From the NCBI GenBank assembly GCA_040902925.1, contig JBBDWJ010000071.1, forward strand, positions 1-7,432: a stretch of DNA of 7,432 nucleotides, written 5' to 3'. The notes beneath the pieces were generated by a model. It searched no databases. It was not told the origin of the DNA and saw only the letters and a list, made by a program, of their open reading frames with translations. The position numbers and the translations under genes were made by a program. Origin of the DNA: JBBDWJ01 sp040902925 (GTDB lineage Bacteria > Acidobacteriota > Terriglobia > Bryobacterales > UBA6623). Shown in pieces: positions 1 through 5,620 of this stretch; position 1 is the stretch's first letter, and every line of letters starts with the position of its first letter.

Positions 1-794
1 TGGTTCTTGTGAGCCGCTTCCAGTTGCTCCAGCCGCTGCTGCTTCAACGCCAGGTACTTGTCGTAGTTGCCGGCGTAGAAATGTACCTGTTTGTTCCAGA
101 CTTCGAGGATCTTTCGCACCGTCGTATCGAGAAAGTAGCGGTCGTGCGAGATCAGGATGAACGCGAAGGGATAGTTGTTCAGGTAGTCCTCGAGCCAGTT
201 ACGCGCTTCGAGGTCGAGATGGTTGGTGGGCTCGTCGAGCAGCAGCAGGTTCGGCTTCTCAAGCAGCAGCTTGGCGAGCGCGATGCGCATCTGCCAGCCG
301 CCGGAAAATTCCTCGGTCTTGCGCGCCCAGTCTTCTTTGGGGAACCCTAAACCGCCAAGAACGATGCCGACTTGCGCCTCTTTTGTGTAGCCGTCGAGAG
401 CCTGGTAGCGGTCAAAAACCCACTCGTAGCGGTCGATGACGGCCTGGTATTCCTCGCTTTCATGGTCGAGCTCCGACATCTTGGCGGTCAGGTCTTCCTG
501 CTCGCGCTCGAGCGCCAGCGCTTCGTCGAAGACGGAGAGACATTCGTCGAAAACGGTGCGGCCCGAGAGCGAAAGCCCGTCCTGGGGCAGGTAACCGATC
601 TTGAGCTGTTTCTGACGCTGGATACGCCCGTTGTCGAGGTGTTCGATGTCGGCCAGGATGCGCAGCAGGGTGGTTTTGCCCGTCCCGTTCGCGCCCACGA
701 TTCCCAGACGGTCCTGGGGCGTAATCAGCCAGTCCAGGCCCGTGAAGAGCACCTTTTCGCCATAGCGCATGGCGCCGCCGGAGATTTGGATCAT
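1..794 (-). CDS. ABC-F family ATP-binding protein, N-terminal part (cut by window edge)
   Basis: Reading leftward from the ATG at 794-792 gives 264 complete codons with no stop, so the C-terminus lies outside the window. The first ABC ATPase domain is complete: Walker A GANGTGKTT (residues 34-42), ABC signature FSGGW (163-167), Walker B LLLLDEP running into TNHLD (183-194), and switch His in ISHDR (215-219). The D-loop and the absence of membrane segments are typical of ABC-F proteins (Uup/YdiF/YheS type), which bind ribosomes to relieve stalling or protect against antibiotics rather than transport. Residues 240-264 begin the inter-domain linker; the second ATPase domain is missing only because of the edge. 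AAAAGG lies just upstream but ends 1 nt from the ATG, too close for a normal Shine-Dalgarno, while a TACACT box ends 8 nt upstream. The family is secure; the subfamily is not resolved. Confidence 0.93.
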   Translation of the reverse strand, partial: MIQISGGAMRYGEKVLFTGLDWLITPQDRLGIVGANGTGKTTLLRILADIEHLDNGRIQRQKQLKIGYLPQDGLSLSGRTVFDECLSVFDEALALEREQEDLTAKMSELDHESEEYQAVIDRYEWVFDRYQALDGYTKEAQVGIVLGGLGFPKEDWARKTEEFSGGWQMRIALAKLLLEKPNLLLLDEPTNHLDLEARNWLEDYLNNYPFAFILISHDRYFLDTTVRKILEVWNKQVHFYAGNYDKYLALKQQRLEQLEAAHKN

Positions 795-802
795 GCCTTT
801 TC

Positions 803-808
803 AGTGTA
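803..808 (-). promoter_or_regulatory. -10-like box TACACT of the ABC-F gene
   Basis: On the minus strand GCTACACT lies upstream of the ABC-F ATG with exactly 8 nt (795-802) between box and start codon. A transcript starting the usual 6-8 nt after a -10 box would begin at or beside the ATG. I see no convincing -35 hexamer about 17 nt further upstream. The same spacing occurs at 4665-4670 and 5814-5819. Confidence 0.4.
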
Positions 809-831
809 GCGGCTTTGAGCGCCGCCACCGC

Positions 832-870
832 GGGGTGGTAAAGAGGGGTGGTAAAGAGCGGTGGTGAAGC
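832..870. repeat. 13-bp tandem repeat, three copies
   Basis: GGGGTGGTAAAGA occurs twice in perfect tandem (832-844 and 845-857). A third, degenerate copy GCGGTGGTGAAGC follows directly (858-870; 3 mismatches). The array sits in the 180-bp gap between the divergent ABC-F and asparaginase-family genes, about 24 bp outside the ABC-F -10-like box. It could be a cluster of protein-binding sites or a plain slippage minisatellite; the sequence alone does not decide. Confidence 0.8.
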
Positions 871-952
871 CGGCTAGTCTCCGCCCCCCTACCGGATTTG
901 TCATGGCACGGGCCCGCCAAGGGTGCGTGCGGATAAACCGCTGAAAACACGC

Positions 953-970
953 TACACTTTCGAGGGGAGG
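953..970 (+). promoter_or_regulatory. -10-like box and Shine-Dalgarno of the asparaginase-family gene
   Basis: GCTACACT puts a TACACT box at 953-958, and a strong purine ribosome-binding site GAGGGGAGG follows at 962-970, 4 nt before the ATG at 975. Transcription starting about 7 nt after the box would leave a very short leader of roughly 9-10 nt that still contains GGAGG. No good -35 hexamer is visible around 929-935. Confidence 0.45.
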
Positions 971-974
971 CCCC

Positions 975-2072
975 ATGATCACACGCCGCAGACTGCTTCA
1001 GACTTCGCTCGCTTCGGCCGCCGTCCCGGCTTTGGCGCAATCGCCGCCGTCTTCGGAGATCGCCGTTTCGAGCAGCAACGGGCTGGCCTGCTGCAACAAG
1101 GCGGTCGAGATGCTCAAAGCCGGCAGGGATACGCTGGACGCGGCCGTGGCGGGAGTCAACATCCAGGAGCTCGACCCCGAAGACTCGAGCGTCGGCTACG
1201 GCGGATTACCGAACGAAGAAGGCGTTGTCGAGCTGGATTCCTGCGTCATGCACGGCCCGACGCGCCGGGCGGGCTCGGTGGCCTCGATTCGCGGCATCAA
1301 GACGCCGTCAAAAATCGCGCAACTCGTGCTGGAGCGCACCGATCACGTGATGCTCGTCGGCGAGGGCGCGCTACGCTTCGCTAAAGCCCATGGATTCAAA
1401 GAGGAAGAGCTGCTGACCGACAAGGCCCGCATCGCCTGGCTGACCTGGAAAGAGTCCCTCGGCGGAGACTGGGGCCCCGGACTGGACGCGCCGCCCGAGG
1501 CTTCGCGCGGCTCCGGCAACGCCCGCCTGCTCGAACGATTCCCCGACGCCAAACCTGAATGGATCGCCTGGGCCCGCGAGGTGGCCGCGAACCCGCCCAC
1601 CGGGACGATCACCTGCCTGACGCTCAATCGCAAGGGCGAAATGTCGGGCTGTACGACGACCAGCGGGCTGGCCTGGAAGATCCCCGGCCGGGTCGGCGAC
1701 TCCCCTATCATCGGCGCGGGCGTTTATGTCGATCAGGATGTGGGAGCCGCCGGGTCCACGGGCCGCGGCGAGGAAAACATCCGCGTCGTCGGCGCCCACA
1801 CCGTGGTCGAGAACATGCGGCATGGCATGGAGCCCGAAGCCGCTTGCCTCGATGCGCTGCGCCGCGTTTCGCGCAACTACAACGATGACCGCGCCAGGCT
1901 CGACCAGATGAACCTGTCGTTCTATGCGCTGCGCAAAGACGGTAAATACGGGGCCGCGACCCTTTGGGGCTATCGCATGTCCGGCGGCAAGCCCGAACGT
2001 AGCCGCTACGTCGTCAATGCGGGCTCGGGCAGCCGCCACTTGGACACCGCCTATCTTTACGAAGGCCGTTAG
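975..2072 (+). CDS. Tat-exported glycosylasparaginase/asparaginase-2 family Ntn-hydrolase
   Basis: The 365-residue product matches N4-(beta-N-acetylglucosaminyl)-L-asparaginase (peptidase family T2). These enzymes are made as one chain that cuts itself before a catalytic Thr, then hydrolyse Asn-linked amides. The Thr in PTGTITCLTL (T211) fits the new N-terminal nucleophile. Downstream GRVGDSPIIGAG (238-249) and STGRGE (261-266) carry the Arg/Asp and Thr/Gly positions that bind substrate in the family. Upstream, GYGGLPNE (74-81) and the LDSCVMHGPT stretch (87-96) also match. The N-terminus TRRRLLQ (3-9) followed by a short hydrophobic stretch and ALAQ (19-22) looks like a Tat signal peptide cleaved near residue 21, so the enzyme should act outside the cytoplasm. 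The start is supported by GAGGGGAGG 4 nt upstream. The gene is divergent from the ABC-F gene and ends 51 nt before the vapB start. The exact substrate (glycoasparagine, isoaspartyl peptide or asparagine) is not determined. Confidence 0.9.
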   Translation: MITRRRLLQTSLASAAVPALAQSPPSSEIAVSSSNGLACCNKAVEMLKAGRDTLDAAVAGVNIQELDPEDSSVGYGGLPNEEGVVELDSCVMHGPTRRAGSVASIRGIKTPSKIAQLVLERTDHVMLVGEGALRFAKAHGFKEEELLTDKARIAWLTWKESLGGDWGPGLDAPPEASRGSGNARLLERFPDAKPEWIAWAREVAANPPTGTITCLTLNRKGEMSGCTTTSGLAWKIPGRVGDSPIIGAGVYVDQDVGAAGSTGRGEENIRVVGAHTVVENMRHGMEPEAACLDALRRVSRNYNDDRARLDQMNLSFYALRKDGKYGAATLWGYRMSGGKPERSRYVVNAGSGSRHLDTAYLYEGR

Positions 2073-2131
2073 TGGGATTTCTGAGTATGTCCCACCTTGG
2101 AGTGTCATGGTAAGATTCGATTGGTGGGATT
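2072..2131. promoter_or_regulatory. Operator-like repeats in front of the VapBC operon
   Basis: GTGGGATT occurs at 2072-2079 and again at 2124-2131. Between them, TCCCACC at 2090-2096 is the exact inverse of GGTGGGA at 2123-2129, and GTGGGA at 2072-2077 pairs with TCCCAC at 2090-2095. The three half-sites bracket the extended -10 element and the vapB start codon. This is where an antitoxin or toxin-antitoxin complex would bind to autorepress, as is usual for VapBC modules. The binding role is inferred. Confidence 0.45.
2108..2116 (+). promoter_or_regulatory. Extended -10 promoter element of vapBC
   Basis: TGGTAAGAT fits an extended -10 (TGN followed by TAAGAT, 4 of 6 matches to TATAAT). Its last base is 7 nt before the GTG at 2124, so transcription would begin at or next to that codon. 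There is no clear -35 hexamer, which extended -10 promoters often lack. Confidence 0.4.
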
Positions 2132-2396
2132 GTCTCTCAAAGAACAGCACGTCGTGCAATTGGGCGCCCGGGGCAGGCTCGTGCTACCCGCTGGGGTGCG
2201 GAAGAGACTTGCCCTCGAAGAGGGGGACCGCGTCGTGCTTACGGTGGAAGACGACGGCAGCCTCCGGCTGGCCAGCCTCAAGCGAAAGATCCGGCGCTTT
2301 CAGGGAATGTTCAAGAACCTGAAGCCCGACGGGGAATGGTCGCAAGAGTTGATCCGCCAAAGGCGGGATGAAGCCCGCCATGAGGAGGACCGTTAG
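2124..2396 (+). CDS. vapB: AbrB/MazE-fold antitoxin, VapB-like
   Basis: A 90-residue protein when started at GTG 2124. Residues about 10-52 (VVQLGARGRLVLPAGVRKRL, then EEGDRVVL and GSLRL) form the swapped-hairpin AbrB/SpoVT DNA-binding domain typical of MazE and one VapB class. The remainder (53-90, RFQGMF to the charged tail RQRRDEARHEEDR) is the kind of flexible segment that wraps around and inhibits a cognate PIN toxin. The protein should neutralise the VapC encoded 40 nt downstream and repress its own promoter. The start is uncertain: no Shine-Dalgarno is visible. TTG 2097, TTG 2121 and TTG 2130 are also in frame. GTG 2124 is preferred because it lies 7 nt after an extended -10 box and gives a typical length. 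The ATG at 2107 is in another frame and does not encode this domain. Confidence 0.87.
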   Translation: MGLSLKEQHVVQLGARGRLVLPAGVRKRLALEEGDRVVLTVEDDGSLRLASLKRKIRRFQGMFKNLKPDGEWSQELIRQRRDEARHEEDR

Positions 2397-2436
2397 CCCC
2401 CGCTTGTTGAGGAGATAGGCGGCTAACGGCGGTTAG
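2390..2436 (+). promoter_or_regulatory. Two competing hairpins between vapB and vapC
   Basis: CCGTTAGCC at 2390-2398, which contains the vapB stop codon, is a perfect 9-bp inverse of GGCTAACGG at 2421-2429. Its 22-nt loop contains the Shine-Dalgarno-like GAGGAG at 2409-2414. A second hairpin, CTAAC (2423-2427) with GTTAG (2432-2436) and loop GGCG, reuses the same bases, so the two cannot coexist. The small hairpin ends directly before the vapC GTG at 2437. If it folds, GAGGAG lies 8 nt from the start codon instead of 22. The complementarity is seen directly; the regulatory role is inferred. Confidence 0.5.
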
Positions 2437-2841
2437 GTGGCAACATCCGTAGTCTTGGATTCCTCGGCGTTTCTCGCTTACCTGCGGGGTGAACCAGGCG
2501 CCGATTTGGTCGCGGCAGCATTGGCTGCTGGTGCACGGATTTCCGCCGTCAACTGGGCGGAGGTCTTATCCAAACTGGCTGATGTGGGCCAAGATCCTGA
2601 CCAGTTCACCAAGCTGATGGGGGACCAAGGGATTTTGGGCGGTGCACTGGCGGTCCAATCCTTTGAAGTAGGCCATGCCCAGCTCGTTGCGCGACTAACG
2701 GACAAGACGCGCCCGCGGGGTCTTTCGCTTGGCGATCGAGCTTGTTTAGCCCTGGGCAAGGCGACGGGGCACCCTATACTGACAGCAGACAAGGCCTGGA
2801 AGGAGTTGGAACTGGGCCTGGAGATACGTCTTATCCGCTGA
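2437..2841 (+). CDS. vapC: PIN-domain toxin ribonuclease, VapC-like
   Basis: The 134-residue protein is of normal VapC length and covers the whole PIN domain. The conserved acidic residues that bind Mg2+/Mn2+ are present: D8 in VVLDSSAFL, E42 in NWAEVL, D100 in LSLGDRACLALG, and D118 in ILTADKAW. VapC enzymes cleave specific RNAs, often tRNA or rRNA, when not held by VapB. GTG 2437 is the only plausible start, because an in-frame TAG lies at 2416-2418. GGCGG and GGTTAG just upstream make a poor Shine-Dalgarno; the good GAGGAG is 22 nt away (see the hairpins at 2390-2436). A hand count gives about 61% G/C at third codon positions, against about 80% in the first 60 codons of the asparaginase-family gene. 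This fits acquisition of the TA module by transfer. Confidence 0.92.
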   Translation: MATSVVLDSSAFLAYLRGEPGADLVAAALAAGARISAVNWAEVLSKLADVGQDPDQFTKLMGDQGILGGALAVQSFEVGHAQLVARLTDKTRPRGLSLGDRACLALGKATGHPILTADKAWKELELGLEIRLIR

Positions 2842-2913
2842 TAACACGCCGGAACGAGGCTATGTTCTAAATGTTTTCTCTGCGTTGAGTCGCTGTTTGT
2901 ACGTGGCCTCTAC

Positions 2914-2980
2914 TTTCCGCGGAAACTGCCGGCCGCTGGAAAACCGTCCAACCGACTGACGCCCGTGGGTTCCCCGGAAC
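2914..2980. promoter_or_regulatory. Pair of TTCCNNGGAA dyads upstream of the secreted-protein gene
   Basis: TTTCCGCGGAAA (2914-2925) is a perfect 12-bp palindrome. GTTCCCCGGAAC (2969-2980) is a near-palindrome (5-bp arms, CC centre). Their 10-base cores differ at one position and their centres are 55 bp apart. They lie in the 168-bp gap between vapC and the ATG at 3010, where a repressor or activator could bind. The regulator is unknown. The rest of this gap shows no gene, and no clear terminator follows vapC. Confidence 0.4.
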
Positions 2981-3009
2981 TGTGCCCGGGATCAGAGAAT
3001 CGCTGTTCA

Positions 3010-3630
3010 ATGAGTTTCACGTTTCCACCAGCAGTCTGTCGCCCGCGAGTGAGCCACCGGCCGCTTGCCATCCTCTGCCTTTCCCTTTGGATGGCAGCTC
3101 CCCTGTTGGGCACGCTGGTCCCCCGCATGAGCCTGGAAGAGGTCGTGGACGCCTCCATCGCGATCGTGCATGGCAATGTCGTGCGCACCTGGTCGGCGTG
3201 GGACGGAGACCACCGCTACATCTGGACTCACTATGAGGTTCAGGTCATGGACAATCTCAAGGGATCAGCGAGTGGCGCGATCGTGGTGAGCGAACCCGGC
3301 GGTGCGGTAGGCGAGACCGAGCTTCAGGTCGTCGGCACGCCCAAGTACGAGGTCGGCGAAGAAGTCGTGCTCTTTGCGGAAGAAACCCCGCTCGGCCTGC
3401 TGCGAACCTGCGGCTGGGGGCAGGGCAAATTCAAGGTTACGCGAGCCAGGGAAACCGGTAAACTCACCGTCCGGACAGCCGCCAAGGGAATTCAGTTGGT
3501 GGAGAGGCCAACCCGCGAGTCGAAGCCGGCTGGAACCGCCCTCGGCGGGCTGGACGGCCAGGACCTCGAGCAGTTCAAGACGCGGGTCCGCCAGATCGTC
3601 AAAGACCGCCCGCCACAACCCAGCCGCTGA
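3010..3630 (+). CDS. Secreted or anchored protein of unknown function
   Basis: A 206-residue protein from ATG 3010. A basic N-terminus (RPRVSHRP) precedes a hydrophobic segment at about residues 19-38 (LAILCLSLWMAAPLLGTLVP), read as a signal peptide or anchor. The mature part is short beta-rich sequence: SLEEVVDASIAIVHGNVVR, then IWTHYEVQVMDNLKG, EPGGAVGE, VVGTPKYEVGEEVVLF and GWGQGKFKV. From memory, this order of motifs (VxGxV, LKG, PGG, GxPxFxxGExVxxF, GxGKFxV) is that of a poorly described family of exported proteins common in Acidobacteria and other environmental bacteria. No catalytic motif is evident. The tail from about residue 165 is polar and may be disordered. A GTG at 2965 would add 15 residues without a better ribosome site and would delay the signal peptide, so ATG is preferred. 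No Shine-Dalgarno is visible before it. Confidence 0.8.
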   Translation: MSFTFPPAVCRPRVSHRPLAILCLSLWMAAPLLGTLVPRMSLEEVVDASIAIVHGNVVRTWSAWDGDHRYIWTHYEVQVMDNLKGSASGAIVVSEPGGAVGETELQVVGTPKYEVGEEVVLFAEETPLGLLRTCGWGQGKFKVTRARETGKLTVRTAAKGIQLVERPTRESKPAGTALGGLDGQDLEQFKTRVRQIVKDRPPQPSR

Positions 3631-3636
3631 AACGTT

Positions 3637-3674
3637 CTCTGCCGGGGCGCCCGGCTGCCCCGCCGGGGGCAGAG
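3637..3674. terminator. Double GC-rich hairpin between convergent genes
   Basis: Two back-to-back hairpins: GCCGGG(GCG)CCCGGC at 3641-3655, and TGCCCC(GCCG)GGGGCA at 3656-3671. They are enclosed by CTC (3637-3639) and GAG (3672-3674). Alternatively the outer arms CTCTGCC (3637-3643) and GGCAGAG (3668-3674) pair over 7 bp. The structure begins 6 nt after the stop of the plus-strand gene and lies 44 nt beyond the end of the minus-strand PEGA gene, so it could stop transcription from both sides. No T-run follows on either strand, so it is not a classical intrinsic terminator. Confidence 0.45.
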
Positions 3675-3717
3675 CCCGCTGTGATTACTCCCCCCGCCGC
3701 GCGCTCATCGCCGCCTG

Positions 3718-4656
3718 CTACTCGCGCTTCACCTGCCAGCGCAGGGTTTTGCCCGCCTCCACCTGGACTTCCCGCACCTGCTCGGCGGATCCCGGCTGCC
3801 GCACCGTCAACGTATGGGGTCCCGCCACCAGCAGCGTCGTCAACGGACAATTGCCCATATAAGCCCCATCGATGATCACGACGGCCTCGCGCGACGAACA
3901 TTGAACGGTCACCCGGCCCGTCTGTAGCGAGGTTTGCGCGGGCTCGATGCCCGGCGAAGTGGACTGCGAGGGGCGGCCGGAAGACGGCGTGGTCAGTTCG
4001 GGCGGCTCCCAGCGGGGCTCAGTTTGGGGTTCAAGCCCCTTGCGCTGGTTTGTGGTTTCCGGGCCGATACGCGGCATGCGCCGGGAAGGCTCGGGAACAT
4101 ACGGGGTGGAAATCTCGCGCGGCTTTTCCTGGACATCGAAGATCCGAAAGGCTAACTGCCGCCCGCGAACCACAATCCGCAGCACGTCGTCTTCGACCTC
4201 GGTCGGAAACGTCTGGCCGGCCGCGATGTCGCGGCAGTTCCGTTGGTCATCGGGCGCGACTTTTGTCGGCTCCGACGCGGCCGGCTGCGAAACCGCCGTC
4301 GCGGCTGCGTCCTCCTGGAGAAACGGGCACGCCGCCAGATAAATGGTTTCGTCGAGATCCCGGAACAAGGCTATAGTGGCCGGGACTTTTTCGGTAGCGC
4401 CGGCGTCCGAATCCGCCGTTTCGGCTACCGGACGGCAATTCAGGACAGCCACGGCTCCACCCGGCTCAGCGCCTGGCTCGATAGCGCAATCCAAAGCCCA
4501 GCGGGTGAGCTGATCGTCGAGCGAATCGTCCTGTTTTTCGAGAAGCTCGCGGCGTTCGGCGTCAAGCGTAAAGACGGCAGTCGACAGCTTCGGCGAGGGC
4601 GCTGCAAACAGCGCCGGCCCGGCAACCAGAACTGCGATGGAGGCGGCCAGCCGCAT
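3718..4656 (-). CDS. Secreted protein with C-terminal PEGA domain
   Basis: The product is 312 residues. Residues 1-19 (MRLAASIAVLVAGPALFAA) are a signal peptide. Residues about 24-175 are an unrecognised globular region with four Cys (57, 74, 110, 141). Residues about 176-245 are a Pro/Ser/Thr-rich linker. Residues 247-312 are a PEGA domain: GRVTVQCSS, VVIIDGAYMGNCPL (259-272), VAGPHTLTV and the closing KTLRWQVKRE. PEGA domains are small extracytoplasmic beta-folds often found in surface-layer and envelope proteins. Here the usual TP after the second Gly is NCP, and C253 and C270 could form a disulfide, giving six Cys in the exported part. The ATG lies 8 nt after a TACAAT box; AAAGG ends only 3 nt before it. 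The gene faces the same way as the DUF4097 gene upstream (97-nt gap) but has its own promoter-like box. No enzymatic function is apparent. Confidence 0.88.
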   Translation of the reverse strand: MRLAASIAVLVAGPALFAAPSPKLSTAVFTLDAERRELLEKQDDSLDDQLTRWALDCAIEPGAEPGGAVAVLNCRPVAETADSDAGATEKVPATIALFRDLDETIYLAACPFLQEDAAATAVSQPAASEPTKVAPDDQRNCRDIAAGQTFPTEVEDDVLRIVVRGRQLAFRIFDVQEKPREISTPYVPEPSRRMPRIGPETTNQRKGLEPQTEPRWEPPELTTPSSGRPSQSTSPGIEPAQTSLQTGRVTVQCSSREAVVIIDGAYMGNCPLTTLLVAGPHTLTVRQPGSAEQVREVQVEAGKTLRWQVKRE

Positions 4657-4664
4657 TCGCCTTT

Positions 4665-4670
4665 ATTGTA
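4665..4670 (-). promoter_or_regulatory. -10-like box TACAAT of the PEGA gene
   Basis: On the minus strand GCTACAAT (5 of 6 matches to TATAAT) ends exactly 8 nt (4657-4664) before the ATG at 4656-4654. This predicts a transcript beginning at or beside the start codon. AAAGG falls inside that 8-nt gap, so it may be absent from the mRNA. No -35 hexamer is obvious near 4688-4693. Confidence 0.45.
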
Positions 4671-4752
4671 GCCCTCACCCGCGACGACGATCCCGCCGCC
4701 GAAAGCGTGGGTGTTACATTCGACCCATCAAGCCACGGCGCACTCTTTCCCG

Positions 4753-5587
4753 TTAGAGTTTGAGCACGTGAATCGAACCGTCCGCCGTCCGCAGCTCCAG
4801 TCTCGGCCCGCCCTGCTGAATGGTGCCCCGGATTCGCGATCTCGATAGCGACCCGGAGACTTTCACGGGGAAATCAAGGGTAACTCTGCCGTCGCCGGTG
4901 CTCAGGTCGAGCTCGGCCGGGAACAGTTCGGGAAGCCGCAGCGTGATGCCGCCGTCCTGAGAGCTCAGAATCCAGTCTCGGTCCATGCGCGAGCCCTCGC
5001 GCACGGTCGCTGAGACCGCGCCGTCGCCGGATCGAAGATCGAGCCGGTTGAAGCGGCCGTCAACGGTCACGCGGCCATCACTGGTCTTGGCCCGCAGCGC
5101 CGCTTGCATCCCCGCCGCGTCGATACTGCCATCGCCGGTCGACAGCTCAACCTCACCATCGAGATCGCGGACATCGATAGCTCCATCCCCGGTCGACAGA
5201 CGCACCGTTCCGGCGATTCGCCGCGCGGTCGCCGGTGCGTAAATCGAGGTTGGCCTTCGCCGGTACCGAGACTTCTATCTTGACCGACCGTCTGCTGTTT
5301 CTAAAAAGCTCCCAGTCGACCTGGGGAATCCGCACCTCCAGCCGGACGTTGTCGCCCGATTGCGTCTCGCTTACGCGCACCTCGTCTTCGGAAATTTCCC
5401 AGCCCTCGGTCACCACCCGCGCCGCGATCTCGTCTCTTTGCCACGAGACGACGTCAATCCGCGCGTCGTTGGTTTCGACCCGCAGCTCCGGGATCCCCCG
5501 CACGGAGAAACTCTTTGCCCACTCTTCGGCGGCTAGCTGCGCTGCCGCGACGGCAGCCAACGATACGATCAAAAAAATCCGATGCAT
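4753..5587 (-). pseudogene. DUF4097-type TGDG-repeat exported protein, broken by a frameshift
   Basis: The start is ATG 5587-5585, with Shine-Dalgarno GGGAGG (5599-5594) 6 nt upstream. The first frame encodes a signal peptide (MHRIFLIVSLAAVAAAQLAA) and then a beta-rich region to LDLRTGD (D120). It then continues into unrelated sequence and stops at 5153. The next frame resumes at RRIAGTVRLSTGDG and runs to the stop at 4753. Seven rungs of the form (S/R/K)(T/S)xDG follow, spaced 18, 18, 18, 23, 21 and 37 residues apart. They form a repetitive beta-solenoid typical of DUF4097 proteins, often called putative adhesins. The span of 835 nt is not a multiple of three. Restoring two G after GAC at 5230-5228 would give TGDG, matching the other seven rungs, and a 278-residue protein. 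It may be a true pseudogene or a sequencing or assembly error. No slippery heptamer suggests programmed frameshifting. Confidence 0.85.
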
Positions 5588-5593
5588 GGCGGA

Positions 5594-5599
5594 CCTCCC
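5594..5599 (-). promoter_or_regulatory. Shine-Dalgarno fixing the start of the DUF4097 gene
   Basis: GGGAGG on the minus strand lies 6 nt before ATG 5587-5585. The open frame extends further upstream, to 5713, but those residues are not signal-peptide-like. This site plus the hydrophobic N-terminus MHRIFLIVSL fixes the start at 5587. Confidence 0.75.
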
Positions 5600-5620
5600 G
5601 CTGGTTGATACCGACGTTAC

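Noticed and set aside
9..809. Two plus-strand open frames across the ABC-F region
   Set aside because: The minus strand encodes Walker A, signature and Walker B motifs in order, so the plus-strand frames are shadows.
2107..2109. ATG as a start for the antitoxin
   Set aside because: It is out of frame with the AbrB-fold sequence; only GTG/TTG codons are available in the coding frame.
1371..2159. Long open frame on the minus strand opposite the asparaginase-family gene (262 codons)
   Set aside because: It is antisense to a gene with clear family motifs. Its translation shows no recognisable domain, and high GC produces such shadow frames.
4708..4727. TGGGT-N10-ACCCA dyad between the DUF4097 and PEGA genes
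   Set aside because: It is a short 5-bp stem with a long loop and no T-run on the transcribed strand; it is easily due to chance.
5138..5200. Repeated CGGTCGACAG-like DNA motif as a possible regulatory or CRISPR-like repeat
   Set aside because: It is explained by codons for the repeated LSTGDG rungs of the DUF4097 protein; no regular spacers exist, and no CRISPR array is present in the window.
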